Shown here: positions 34,074-42,444 of the stretch, piece after piece | Numbering within the stretch: the stretch's first letter is position 1 | How the letters are laid out: every line of letters begins with the position of its first letter | Source of the DNA: Wocania arenilitoris | GTDB lineage: Bacteria > Bacteroidota > Bacteroidia > Flavobacteriales > Flavobacteriaceae | DNA: 64,000 nucleotides | Assembly (NCBI RefSeq): GCF_021728535.1 | Contig: NZ_JAKKDU010000020.1 | Location: 1-64,000, forward strand | Direction: 5' to 3' | The notes under the pieces: generated by a model | Told to the model about the DNA's origin: nothing | What the model saw: the letters and a program-made list of their open reading frames with translations, nothing else | Databases searched by the model: none | Position numbers and translations under genes: made by a program

Positions 34074-34658
34074 ATGAAAAAGATAAAATTTATTCTACTT
34101 CTTTTCTGTTTCAATCTTTGTATTTCACAAAGTGAAGTTCAAACATTAAATCTTTATGATGCTGCTTTAGAATTAACAAACCAAAAAGTGACTTACGACC
34201 CAAGTTATTTCTCAATAGATTATCCAAATGGCGATGTGCCAAGTGATAAAGGCGTTTGTACCGATGTTATAATTAGAGCGTATAGAAAATTAGGTATCGA
34301 TTTACAAAAGGAAGTACACGAGGATATGAAAGCTAACTTTAATGTGTACCCAAAAATATGGGGGTTAAAAACTACCGATAAAAATATAGACCACAGACGC
34401 GTGCCAAATTTAATGGTGTATTTTAAACGCCAAGGTGCAGAAAAGCCAATTACTAAAAATGCCAACGATTATAAACCTGGTGATGTGGTGTGTTGGAATT
34501 TAAGAGGAGCAACAACACACATTGGTATTGTAGTAAATAAAAAATCAAAAGACGGAAAGCGTAACTTAATCGTTCATAATATTGGTGCAGGTCAGGTTAT
34601 AGAAGATTGTCTTTTTAACTTTAAAATTATAGGGCATTATCAGACTAACTCAATTTAG
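34074..34658 (+). CDS. DUF1287 family secreted protein
   Basis: This 194-residue protein with a signal peptide (MKKIKFILLLFCFNLCISQ) matches DUF1287. GVCTDVIIRAYRKLGIDLQKEVHEDM contains a cysteine, and DVVCWNLRGATTHIGIVV contains a histidine, with a later VHNIGAG. These are arranged like the Cys-His pair of NlpC/P60-like cell-wall amidases, to which DUF1287 appears distantly related; activity is inferred. The start is the ATG at 34074, not the upstream TTG. Its end overlaps the convergent methyltransferase by 14 bp. Confidence 0.85.
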   Translation: MKKIKFILLLFCFNLCISQSEVQTLNLYDAALELTNQKVTYDPSYFSIDYPNGDVPSDKGVCTDVIIRAYRKLGIDLQKEVHEDMKANFNVYPKIWGLKTTDKNIDHRRVPNLMVYFKRQGAEKPITKNANDYKPGDVVCWNLRGATTHIGIVVNKKSKDGKRNLIVHNIGAGQVIEDCLFNFKIIGHYQTNSI

Positions 34659-35346
34659 CCAAATAATCAAAATGCTCACCTTCAAAAATTAACTCGCATT
34701 TAAGTCCAACAGAAGTGCAAGCAGTTGATAGCGTATTAAAATCTAAATACAACCATTTCATTGGGCTTTCTTTTTTATCTTTATAACTCAAAAAATAATC
34801 GAGTTCGCCATAATAATTCGCATTCATATCTTGCCAAAAACCACCATCTTCATCTTCGTACATATATTTAATATCTGACGAATCGATTAAAATCTGTCCG
34901 TTTGATTTTAAAAGATTTTTTAAATGTGATAAGTGTTTTGAAACTTGTGATAATTCTTGAAAAATTCCTGTGCCATTCATTAGTAATAAAATGGAATCAA
35001 ACGTATCAGTTTCATTTAAAATATTTTTTTCTTCGGCACGCAAAATACCACGCTGTTTCGCTACTTCAATAGCACCTTTTGAAATATCGATAGCTTTCAC
35101 TTTAAAACCTTTTTCTTGTAAATACAAACTATGGTTTCCTGCTCCGCAGCCAACATCTAAAACCGAACCTTTTGCTAATTTAAGTGCTTTTTTTTCCAAC
35201 TTTGGCATATCCTTAAAACCCCTAAATAAATAGGGGATAGGCAATACATCTTCATCAGAAATGCTGGTTGAAGTAATAATGTCTTCAGTGTAATTTCCGT
35301 TTTGGTAATCTAACAATGCGTTTCCGAAAAGGTCTTTTAAATTCAA
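34645..35346 (-). CDS. Class I SAM-dependent methyltransferase
   Basis: This 233-residue protein has motif I GSVLDVGCGAGNHSLYLQ (about 60-77), motif II around VKAIDISKGAIEVAK and a later FDSILLLMNGTGIF. This is the UbiE/small-molecule methyltransferase fold. The substrate is not predictable. A C-terminal beta-rich region (GQILIDSSDIKYMYEDEDGGFW) is unusual for the shortest members but common in flavobacterial homologues. Genes around it are unrelated. Confidence 0.85.
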   Translation of the reverse strand: MNLKDLFGNALLDYQNGNYTEDIITSTSISDEDVLPIPYLFRGFKDMPKLEKKALKLAKGSVLDVGCGAGNHSLYLQEKGFKVKAIDISKGAIEVAKQRGILRAEEKNILNETDTFDSILLLMNGTGIFQELSQVSKHLSHLKNLLKSNGQILIDSSDIKYMYEDEDGGFWQDMNANYYGELDYFLSYKDKKESPMKWLYLDFNTLSTACTSVGLKCELIFEGEHFDYLAKLS

Positions 35347-35413
35347 TGTTTAAAGTTTAAAATTATGGGTTGAGTAGTTTTCGTAATTTAGCTCCAATAA
35401 TAAATATTGAATA

Positions 35414-35914
35414 TTGAATATTGAATCCAAAATAGAAAGCCTGCCAAAGCAAGCCAAAGATAAGCATAACGAAAACAAAAAATTCTTTGCGAAGCTTAAA
35501 AAGAAACCACCAAAAAATTTAGATTATGTGATGCAAGAATTGCACGACGAAGCGTTTGAAAAAACCGACTGCTTAACTTGTGCTAATTGTTGTAAAACTA
35601 CAGGGCCATTGTTTACCGATAAAGATATTGATAGAATTTCGAAACATTTTAGACAGAAACCACAACAATTTATTGGACAGTATTTACGAATAGACGAGGA
35701 TAACGATTATGTGTTACAAAAAGTACCGTGTTCCTTTTTGGGAGGGGATAATTATTGCTCCATTTATGAAGTACGACCAAAGGCATGTAGAGAATTTCCG
35801 CATACGGATAGAAAAAAGTTTCAGCAAATCTCTAATTTAACATTAAAAAATGTGGCTATATGTCCTGCGGCTTTTAATATTGTTGAGGGCATGAAAAAGA
35901 AAATTAAGATTTAG
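35414..35914 (+). CDS. YkgJ-family cysteine-cluster protein
   Basis: This 166-residue protein has a CLTCANCC cluster near residue 55, then CSFLGGDNYCSIYEVRPKACREFPH and a distal CPAAF. This is the CxxCxxCC/CxxxxxxxC set of the YkgJ/Fe-S zinc-binding family (CxxxCxxC). It probably binds iron or zinc; the role is unknown. The start is TTG at 35414 (MNIESKIESLPKQAKD); no ATG precedes the conserved region at suitable distance. Confidence 0.85.
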   Translation: MNIESKIESLPKQAKDKHNENKKFFAKLKKKPPKNLDYVMQELHDEAFEKTDCLTCANCCKTTGPLFTDKDIDRISKHFRQKPQQFIGQYLRIDEDNDYVLQKVPCSFLGGDNYCSIYEVRPKACREFPHTDRKKFQQISNLTLKNVAICPAAFNIVEGMKKKIKI

Positions 35915-36017
35915 TTTCTAGTTTCACCTCCTGCAATTTAGTGTGTAATACTTTGCGTCTAAGCGTTTTTCGAGAACATCTTTATTTTTCCTATATTTAA
36001 AAAAAAAATCTTTGTTC

Positions 36018-36842
36018 ATGGAAACATTGTTACAATATTTCGAAACCATTCCGCCGCTACATCGCGGACTTATAATTGTTGTAGGTTTAACTTTTTTCTG
36101 GTTTTTAGAAGGTGTGACTCCATTGTTTAATTTTAACTATAAAAAATGGAAACATGCGATTCCTAATATCTTTTTTACAATAACGACCATTTTGGTTAAT
36201 TTGCCAATGGCATTTCTTTTATTAATGTCGTCCGATTGGGTAATTGCTAATAATTTTGGCATTTTAAATTGGTTGCCAGACATCTCTTTAACATTATATA
36301 CAGTTTTTGGGGTGTTATTAATGGATTTTTTTGGAGCATATTTGCCACACCTAATAGAGCATAAAGTACCACCTTTGTGGATGGTACACTTGGTGCATCA
36401 TTCCGATCATAAAGTAGATGCCACAACAGCTAACAGGCACCATCCTATTGAAAGCATTATTCGTTATATTTTTACTTTAATAGGTGTTGTTATTATAGGT
36501 GCACCTATTGGTATTGTTATGTTGTATCAATCTTTATCAATTATAGCAACCCAGTTTAATCACTCCAATATTAGACTACCTAAAAAAGTAGATAAATTAA
36601 TAAGTTATGTATTAGTTTCACCTGATATGCACAAAGTACATCATCATTATAAAATGCCTTTTACTGATTCTAACTATGGCAATATTTTTTCAGTTTGGGA
36701 TAGATTATTTGGAACGTATATGGAATTAGATACCAATAAAATTGTATATGGTGTTGATGTGTTTCCAGATGAAAAAGAAAACAACAATATTAAAGATTTA
36801 TTGAAACAACCTTTTCAGAAATATAGAAAACCCAATAATTAA
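36018..36842 (+). CDS. Sterol desaturase / fatty acid hydroxylase family protein
   Basis: This 274-residue integral membrane di-iron enzyme has four to five hydrophobic helices. Histidine boxes are visible: HLIEHKVPPLWMVHLVHHSDHKVD, NRHHP and MHKVHHHYKMPFTDSNYG. The family oxidises lipid substrates, for example sterols, fatty acids or carotenoids. ATG at 36018 is chosen over the TTG two codons upstream. The next gene starts 5 bp after its stop. Confidence 0.88.
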   Translation: METLLQYFETIPPLHRGLIIVVGLTFFWFLEGVTPLFNFNYKKWKHAIPNIFFTITTILVNLPMAFLLLMSSDWVIANNFGILNWLPDISLTLYTVFGVLLMDFFGAYLPHLIEHKVPPLWMVHLVHHSDHKVDATTANRHHPIESIIRYIFTLIGVVIIGAPIGIVMLYQSLSIIATQFNHSNIRLPKKVDKLISYVLVSPDMHKVHHHYKMPFTDSNYGNIFSVWDRLFGTYMELDTNKIVYGVDVFPDEKENNNIKDLLKQPFQKYRKPNN

Positions 36843-36847
36843 ATTTG

Positions 36848-37717
36848 ATGATTAATAAATTAAGAATTGTTTTAATTATTATTTTTTGTAATTTTTTTAT
36901 GAACTGCAATGAAGCTATAGATATTCAAGGACATCGTGGTTGTCGTGGTTTGATGCCAGAAAACACCATTGAAGCTTTTGAAAAAGCCATACAGCTAGGT
37001 GTAAATACCATTGAATTAGATGTGGCAGTTTCTAAAGATAACATTGTTGTTGTATCTCATGAACCTTTCATGAGTAGAACGACTTGTTTGGACGTAAACG
37101 GATTTGAAATACACCAAAAAGACGATAAAAAGTACAATCTTTATCAAATGACTTTTGATAGTATAAAGCAGTTTGATTGTGGCACAAAATTTCATCCGAG
37201 ATTTAAAAATCAACAAAAACTTAAAACGTATAAACCGTCTTTAGATGAAGTTATAAAAATTTCTAAAAAAATAAATCCAAATATTAAATTTAATATAGAG
37301 CTTAAATCTAACCCTGAATACGACAACATATTTACACCAAATCCAAAAGGATTTGTTGCTCTTGTTTTAAGAGTAGTAAATGATAATAAGGTTTTTAAAA
37401 ACACTAATATTCAGAGCTTCGATTTAAGAATATTAGAAGAAACTAAAAAGCAATCGGCAAAAATGAAAATTGCGCTTTTGGTTGAAGCTAATGAGAATAT
37501 TTGGGACAAACTAGCTTTAATGAGTTATTGTCCAGAAATAGTAAGTCCAGATTACAAACTCTTAGATAAAAAAAAGGTAAGAAACTTGCAAGCTGAAAAT
37601 TTTAAAGTGATTCCTTGGACAGTCAATAATGTAAAAGATTTGCAGCAAATGATTAATTTTAAAGTAGATGGCATAATCACAGATTACCCAGATAGATTGA
37701 TAAATCTACTTAAATAA
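36848..37717 (+). CDS. Glycerophosphodiester phosphodiesterase, lipoprotein
   Basis: This 289-residue GDPD family protein begins with a lipoprotein signal peptide ending FFMNC (lipobox cysteine about residue 19). The catalytic pattern is present: IQGHRGCRGLMPENTIEAF (catalytic His), GVNTIELDVAVSKDN and VVVSHEP, followed by a TIM barrel ending VDGIITDYPD. It hydrolyses glycerophosphodiesters to glycerol-3-phosphate and an alcohol. It follows the desaturase-like gene by 5 bp, so both may be in one operon dealing with lipids. Confidence 0.9.
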   Translation: MINKLRIVLIIIFCNFFMNCNEAIDIQGHRGCRGLMPENTIEAFEKAIQLGVNTIELDVAVSKDNIVVVSHEPFMSRTTCLDVNGFEIHQKDDKKYNLYQMTFDSIKQFDCGTKFHPRFKNQQKLKTYKPSLDEVIKISKKINPNIKFNIELKSNPEYDNIFTPNPKGFVALVLRVVNDNKVFKNTNIQSFDLRILEETKKQSAKMKIALLVEANENIWDKLALMSYCPEIVSPDYKLLDKKKVRNLQAENFKVIPWTVNNVKDLQQMINFKVDGIITDYPDRLINLLK

Positions 37718-37724
37718 TAAAATT

Positions 37725-37793
37725 GTCAGTTAGAGTAATTCCGATTTTTATCGAAATTGTACTTCGACAAACTTAGCAGAACTATCGAGAAGT
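37725..37793 (+). repeat. Dispersed repeat family B, copy 1
   Basis: The sequence GTCAGTTAGAGTAATT, then AAATTGTACTTCGACAAACT, ending GAACTATCGAGAAGTT, matches 48829-48899 in the same order with small changes. It lies between the GDPD and muramidase genes. Confidence 0.6.
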
Positions 37794-39043
37794 TAATTAT
37801 AAATTAAATACTTTGCCCTAACCTTTTTAAACGCTTTTAAGTCATCTTGCCATGTTTCTTTTATGGCTTCTTCAGTCCATCCATCAACAATTTGTTTTTG
37901 TAGTTTGTCTGTTCCAGCATGTCTTGTAAATCCGCTAGTAAGAAAAAATGAAGATTTATCGGTTGAATTTTTATAAGCTTTTATAATCCATTTTAAGGTC
38001 ATATAACCATTAATAGTTTCATCTTTTAAATCTTCGCCATAGCATAATGCGTTTTTGTGTTTTGGATTTTTAGCACCAAAATTTTCAACAGGTGTATAAG
38101 TAAATTTAAGCTTTTTTTTATTTAAAAAAGGTGCGCCATAACGTTGAAATTGAAACTCTGTTCCACGACCAGCATTAACAGTTGTACCTTCAAAAAGTCC
38201 TAAACTTGGATATAGCTTTATAGATTGATCGTTTGGTAAATTAGGTGAAGGTCTTATAGGCAAACTGTAAAAGGTATCGTGTGTGTAGTTTTTAACAGGT
38301 ATAATGGTAATGTCACACTTTAATGCTTTTGTTAACCAATTTTCACCATTTACCATTTTTGCATACTCGCCAATTGTCATACCATGTACTAAAGGGATGG
38401 GGTGCATGCCTAAAAAGCTTTTGTTTTCAATCTTTAAGGTTGGGCCATCAACATAATGTCCATTAGGATTTGGTCTATCAAAAATTAATAACGGAGTACT
38501 AGCTTCAGCACAAGCCTCCATAATATAGTGTAATGTAGAAATGTATGTGTAAAAACGAACACCAACATCTTGAATATCAAAAATCATAATATCGATATTT
38601 TCAAGTTGTTCTTTAGATGGTTTTCTGCTTTTGCCATGAAGTGAAATAAGAGGTAAATTAGTTTTTGTATCAATATCATCTTTAACAGATTCGCCAGCAT
38701 CAAAATTACCACGAAAACCATGTTCTGGAGCAAATACTTTTTTAATATCAATATTTAAAGCCATTAAAGAATCAACAAGGTGTGTGTAGATTTTATTAGA
38801 TTCATCTTTAAAAATTACTGAAGTCTGATTTGCAACAACACCAACACGCTTTCCTTTTAATAAGGTTAAATAATTTTTAGTTTGATTTGCACCAACAATA
38901 ATTTTTTTGTCATTCTTAACTTGTTTCAGAATCTCATCTTGATTAGTACCTAAATTATCTTTAGGTTTCGATTTACTTCCGCAAGAAATCATTACTAAAA
39001 CAAATAATAAAACTGTATTTTTGAAAACATTAAACGATACCAT
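37793..39043 (-). CDS. NamZ-like exo-beta-N-acetylmuramidase (DUF1343), lipoprotein
   Basis: This 416-residue protein has a lipoprotein signal (LFVLVMISCGSKSK, lipobox Cys about 21) and the DUF1343 signature. That signature includes RVGVVANQTSV, KVFAPEHGFRGNFDAGE, IMIFDIQDVGVRFYTY, DRPNPNGHYVDGP and NAGRGTEFQFQRYGAPF. DUF1343 includes NamZ, an exo-beta-N-acetylmuramidase that removes MurNAc from peptidoglycan fragments, so a role in cell-wall recycling is likely. The start codon lies only five bases from the divergent permease start, an unusually tight head-to-head arrangement. Confidence 0.88.
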   Translation of the reverse strand: MVSFNVFKNTVLLFVLVMISCGSKSKPKDNLGTNQDEILKQVKNDKKIIVGANQTKNYLTLLKGKRVGVVANQTSVIFKDESNKIYTHLVDSLMALNIDIKKVFAPEHGFRGNFDAGESVKDDIDTKTNLPLISLHGKSRKPSKEQLENIDIMIFDIQDVGVRFYTYISTLHYIMEACAEASTPLLIFDRPNPNGHYVDGPTLKIENKSFLGMHPIPLVHGMTIGEYAKMVNGENWLTKALKCDITIIPVKNYTHDTFYSLPIRPSPNLPNDQSIKLYPSLGLFEGTTVNAGRGTEFQFQRYGAPFLNKKKLKFTYTPVENFGAKNPKHKNALCYGEDLKDETINGYMTLKWIIKAYKNSTDKSSFFLTSGFTRHAGTDKLQKQIVDGWTEEAIKETWQDDLKAFKKVRAKYLIYN

Positions 39044-39048
39044 ATAAA

Positions 39049-40284
39049 TTGAATTACGAGTTTTTTATAGCTAAACGCATTATTGGAAGTAAAGCGTATA
39101 AAAGTAGCATATCTGCTCCAATAATAAAAATTGGTATTGCAGCTATTGCCATTGGTATTGTGGTAATGATGATTGCTATAGCTACAGGTATTGGTTTGCA
39201 ACAAAAAATACGCGATAAAGTAGTGGCGTTTAACGGGCATATTACAATAACAAATTACGATAGTAATAATTCGCAAGAAAGCGCAGTCCCAATATCTAAA
39301 AACCAAGAGTTTTATCCAGATTTTAAATTGGTTGAAGGGATTAATCATATTCAAGCTGTAGCAACAAAATATGGTGTTATTCGAGACGAAAACGTTTGGG
39401 AAGCTGCTATTTTAAAAGGGGTTGGATTAGATTACAACTGGAGCTATTTTAAAGATTTTTTAGTAGAAGGAAGATTACCAGATTTTAGCAAAAAGTGGAG
39501 TGAAGAAGTTTTAATATCTCAATATTTAGCAAATAGATTGCAATACAAAATAGGCGACGACTTTCAAATGTTATTTACTAAAGACGACCCTTATAATATA
39601 CCAAGTAGGGTTAAATGCGTTGTAGTTGGTATTTATAATTCGGGATTTCAAGAATTTGATAAACAATATTTAATAGGAAACATTCGTCATTTACAACGCA
39701 TTAATAAATGGGAAAAGGATCAAATTGGTAGTTTCGAAGTTTTTATTAACGATTATAGTGAGTTGCAACAAAAAGGTATCGAAATTTATAAAAATACGCC
39801 ATCAACATTAAATACACAAACCATAGCCGAAAAATACTATTCAATTTTAGAATGGATTAAAATTTTCGATAAAAACATCTATGGTATTATTGTTATCATG
39901 ATACTTGTGGCGGGTATTAATATGATAACTGCTTTGCTTGTTTTAATACTAGAACGCACCCAAATGATAGGTGTTTTAAAGGCTTTAGGTAGCACTAATT
40001 TTAGTATTCGTAAACTATTTATTTACAACGCCTCATACCTTATTTTATTAGGTTTGTTGTGGGGTAATATTTTAGGTTTAGGCATATTGTTTGCCCAAAA
40101 ATATTTCAAACTATTTCCGCTCGATCCAAGTGTGTATTATGTTACCGAAGCACCAGTGTTTATTAGTTTTGGCTATATTGTAGCTTTAAACATTGGCACA
40201 CTCGTACTCTGTTTGCTCATGCTTTTAGTGCCATCTTACATTATTACAAAAATATCGCCAGTAAAAGCAATGCGGTTTGAATAA
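39049..40284 (+). CDS. FtsX-like ABC transporter permease (LolC/LolE type)
   Basis: This 411-residue membrane protein has one helix near the N-terminus (IIKIGIAAIAIGIVVMMIAIATGIGL, about 24-50). A large periplasmic MacB-PCD domain follows, and then three C-terminal helices beginning IYGIIVIMILVAGINMITALLVLILERTQMIGVLKALG, an FtsX signature. This layout matches lipoprotein-releasing permeases. No ATPase gene is adjacent. The start is TTG at 39049 (MNYEFFIAKRIIGSKAYKSS), the usual family N-terminus. TATTTTTG at 39016-39023, inside the muramidase coding region, could be its -7 box. Confidence 0.88.
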   Translation: MNYEFFIAKRIIGSKAYKSSISAPIIKIGIAAIAIGIVVMMIAIATGIGLQQKIRDKVVAFNGHITITNYDSNNSQESAVPISKNQEFYPDFKLVEGINHIQAVATKYGVIRDENVWEAAILKGVGLDYNWSYFKDFLVEGRLPDFSKKWSEEVLISQYLANRLQYKIGDDFQMLFTKDDPYNIPSRVKCVVVGIYNSGFQEFDKQYLIGNIRHLQRINKWEKDQIGSFEVFINDYSELQQKGIEIYKNTPSTLNTQTIAEKYYSILEWIKIFDKNIYGIIVIMILVAGINMITALLVLILERTQMIGVLKALGSTNFSIRKLFIYNASYLILLGLLWGNILGLGILFAQKYFKLFPLDPSVYYVTEAPVFISFGYIVALNIGTLVLCLLMLLVPSYIITKISPVKAMRFE

Positions 40285-40361
40285 TTTAAAAGAAAACTTC
40301 TGAAAATTAATATTTTAGAAAATTATTAACCTGTAGTTTAAGGGAAAGAGGCAATCTTTTT

Positions 40362-40471
40362 GGGCGTTTTAACACGCTTTTACTATTCAATCTTTTTGCA
40401 AAAAAAAAGCAAAAAGGATTTCAAACATTTAGCCTGCGATGAGCGCAGTCAAACCTTTCAATCGTTAACGC
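40362..40471 (+). repeat. Dispersed repeat family A, copy 4 (degraded)
   Basis: GGGCGTTTTAACACGC at the start, a CAATCTTTTTGC block and TTTCAATCGTTAACGC at the end follow the family order. The central GGGTCGGGCTTT block is not recognisable. It fills the spacer before the PLP-enzyme gene. Confidence 0.45.
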
Positions 40472-40549
40472 AAACTAGAACTCGCATTATTAACATTAAC
40501 TTATAAAAATAATCGTAGTAAAACCTTAAATTTGCACTGTAAATATATC

Positions 40550-41908
40550 ATGGATTACGCAAAAAATATATTAGAAACTATTGGTAATACGCCACTGGTT
40601 AAAATAAATACTCTAACTAAAAACTTACCGTGTTTAGTGCTATCAAAATACGAAACCTTTAATCCTGGGAATTCTACAAAAGATAGAATGGCTCTTAAAA
40701 TGATTGAAGATGCAGAGGCAGACGGTCGTTTAAAACCTGGGAGCACAATTATAGAAGGCACTTCGGGTAATACCGGTATGGGTTTAGCCTTAGCAGCTAT
40801 TGTAAAAGGTTACAAATGTGTTTTTGTAATTAGCGATAAGCAGTCCAAAGAAAAAATGGATATTTTACGAGCCGTAGGTGCAAAAGTGATAGTATGTCCA
40901 ACAAACGTAGAACCAACAGATCCACGAAGCTATTATTCTGTTTCAAAACGATTAAGCCAAGAAACACCAAACTCTTGGTATGTAAATCAATATGATAACC
41001 CTAGTAATGCCAAAGCACATTACGAAAGTACAGGTCCAGAAATTTGGAGACAAACCAATGGTAAAATCACGCATTTTGTGGTTGGCGTTGGTACTGGAGG
41101 CACCATTTCTGGTGTTGGTAAATATTTAAAAGAACAAAACCCAAATATTAAAGTTTGGGGTGTAGATACCTATGGTTCGGTATTTAAAAAATATCATGAA
41201 ACAGGGGAGTTCGATGAGAATGAAATTTACCCATATATCACAGAAGGTATTGGCGAAGATATCTTACCAGAAAATGTAGATTTTTCTATTATTGATGGGT
41301 TTACAAAAGTAACCGATAAAGATGCAGCTATATACACACAAAAATTAGCCAAAGAGGAAGGTATGTTTTTAGGTAATTCGGCAGGTTCTGCCATTAAAGG
41401 TGTTTTGCAATTAAAAGAACATTTCACAAAAGATGATGTTGTGGTGGTATTGTTCCATGACCATGGAAGCAGATATGTAGGTAAAATGTTTAACGACGAG
41501 TGGATGCGCGAACGTGGATTTATAGAAGATGAAAACACCACCGCCGAAGACCTTGTTAAAAATACTAAAAATCAAGATTTGGTAACTGTAAAAACAGAAG
41601 AGTTAGTATCACATGCTATAGAGCGCATGAAAAAGTATAAAATATCTCAAATACCAGTTGAAGATTCTGAAGGATTTGTTGGCGCTATTGATGAAGCAGA
41701 TTTGCTACGTATGTATATTGAAAATAAAGATATTTCAGATTTGCCAATAAAAGAGGTAATGAATAAACCATTTCCGGTAGTTAGTAAAAATACAGCTATC
41801 GAAGATATTTCTAAACTATTCAACAGAGATAATAATGCGGTTTTAGTTAAGCTAGATGATGGAGTTCATCAAATTATTACTAAGTACGATATTATTAGTG
41901 CTTTGTAG
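40550..41908 (+). CDS. PLP-dependent cysteine synthase / cystathionine beta-synthase-like enzyme with CBS domains
   Basis: This 452-residue enzyme has a fold-II PLP domain (about 1-320): ETIGNTPLVKI, NPGNSTKDR with the Schiff-base lysine K44, EGTSGNTGMGLA and the glycine loop VGVGTGGTISGVG. Two CBS motifs follow (about 340-450: VKTEELVSHAIERMKKYKISQIPV and MNKPFPVVSKNTAIEDISKLF). This layout matches cystathionine beta-synthase, which joins homocysteine and serine. O-acetylserine sulfhydrylase activity is an alternative. TAAATTTG at 40527-40534 is a good -7 box, so the ATG at 40550 is preferred over the earlier in-frame start at 40532. Confidence 0.88.
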   Translation: MDYAKNILETIGNTPLVKINTLTKNLPCLVLSKYETFNPGNSTKDRMALKMIEDAEADGRLKPGSTIIEGTSGNTGMGLALAAIVKGYKCVFVISDKQSKEKMDILRAVGAKVIVCPTNVEPTDPRSYYSVSKRLSQETPNSWYVNQYDNPSNAKAHYESTGPEIWRQTNGKITHFVVGVGTGGTISGVGKYLKEQNPNIKVWGVDTYGSVFKKYHETGEFDENEIYPYITEGIGEDILPENVDFSIIDGFTKVTDKDAAIYTQKLAKEEGMFLGNSAGSAIKGVLQLKEHFTKDDVVVVLFHDHGSRYVGKMFNDEWMRERGFIEDENTTAEDLVKNTKNQDLVTVKTEELVSHAIERMKKYKISQIPVEDSEGFVGAIDEADLLRMYIENKDISDLPIKEVMNKPFPVVSKNTAIEDISKLFNRDNNAVLVKLDDGVHQIITKYDIISAL

Positions 41909-41939
41909 TTTTTGAAAATTCAGGTTCGTTTATAAGTGA

Positions 41940-42122
41940 GTGAAATGAGACTGTATGAAAAGATAGTCTTTTTTTGCAATTTTTTGATTTGATTATGGTT
42001 TTGATCTTCTTTACTCTTATAGATGATATCAATTCCTTAATTCGATCAATAAGTATTGACCACTGATTGTTAATTAGTATGACACCATCATTACTAATAA
42101 ATAAACCTGTATTTCTTGCCAT
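41940..42122 (-). pseudogene. Possible ParD-type antitoxin remnant
   Basis: Reading leftwards from an ATG at 42122, the frame begins MARNTGLFISNDGVILINNQ, similar in pattern to ParD antitoxin N-termini. Shifting by one base after that gives SGQYLLIELRN, which would continue the usual SGRY-x-S-x-SEVIR segment of ParD, and then stops. No ParE toxin gene is present. This reading depends on one assumed frameshift and on weak similarity. Confidence 0.3.
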
Positions 42123-42153
42123 TTCATATTTTTTTATTAAAACTAAGCCATTC

Positions 42154-42375
42154 TTACCATTCCATAGGAAAATTTGGATTTATAAACGAAGATTTTCCTT
42201 TGCCTCCATATTTCCATAAATCAAAAGGAGTTCGCTCTCTTTTTTGCATCAGGAAATGGGATTAACGAATCTGTGTAACCAGAACCCAAGCCATAACCGA
42301 GTTAATATAATTTTTTGTAATAGCTCTAGGAGATTCGAGCAAATGAAGCTTGTTGTTTATTATCTGAAAACTTAA
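42154..42375 (-). pseudogene. C-terminal remnant of an unidentified protein with two frameshifts
   Basis: Three consecutive minus-strand segments in different frames read INNKLHLLESPRAITKNYINS, then LGYGLGSGYTDSLIPFPDAK, then PFDLWKYGGKGKSSFINPN ending FPMEW and TAA at 42154-42156. Together they make a plausible continuous C-terminus of about 70 residues. I do not recognise the parent family. No intact N-terminal part lies upstream, where the divergent DUF2851 gene starts. Confidence 0.35.
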
Positions 42376-42444
42376 AAAAATAAACTAACAATTAATAACG
42401 GAAATCCTAATCGTTTTTTACTATGATTTTTTTATTTTAGTGGC

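Larger units (their letters stand above)
41909..42444. other. Gene-poor stretch with decayed gene remnants
   Basis: No intact gene was found in these 536 bp. Translating the minus strand in several frames gives two protein-like stretches broken by frameshifts, listed separately. The upstream region of the next gene (42376-42444) is AT-rich with TATTTTAG near 42432 as a possible promoter box. Confidence 0.5.
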
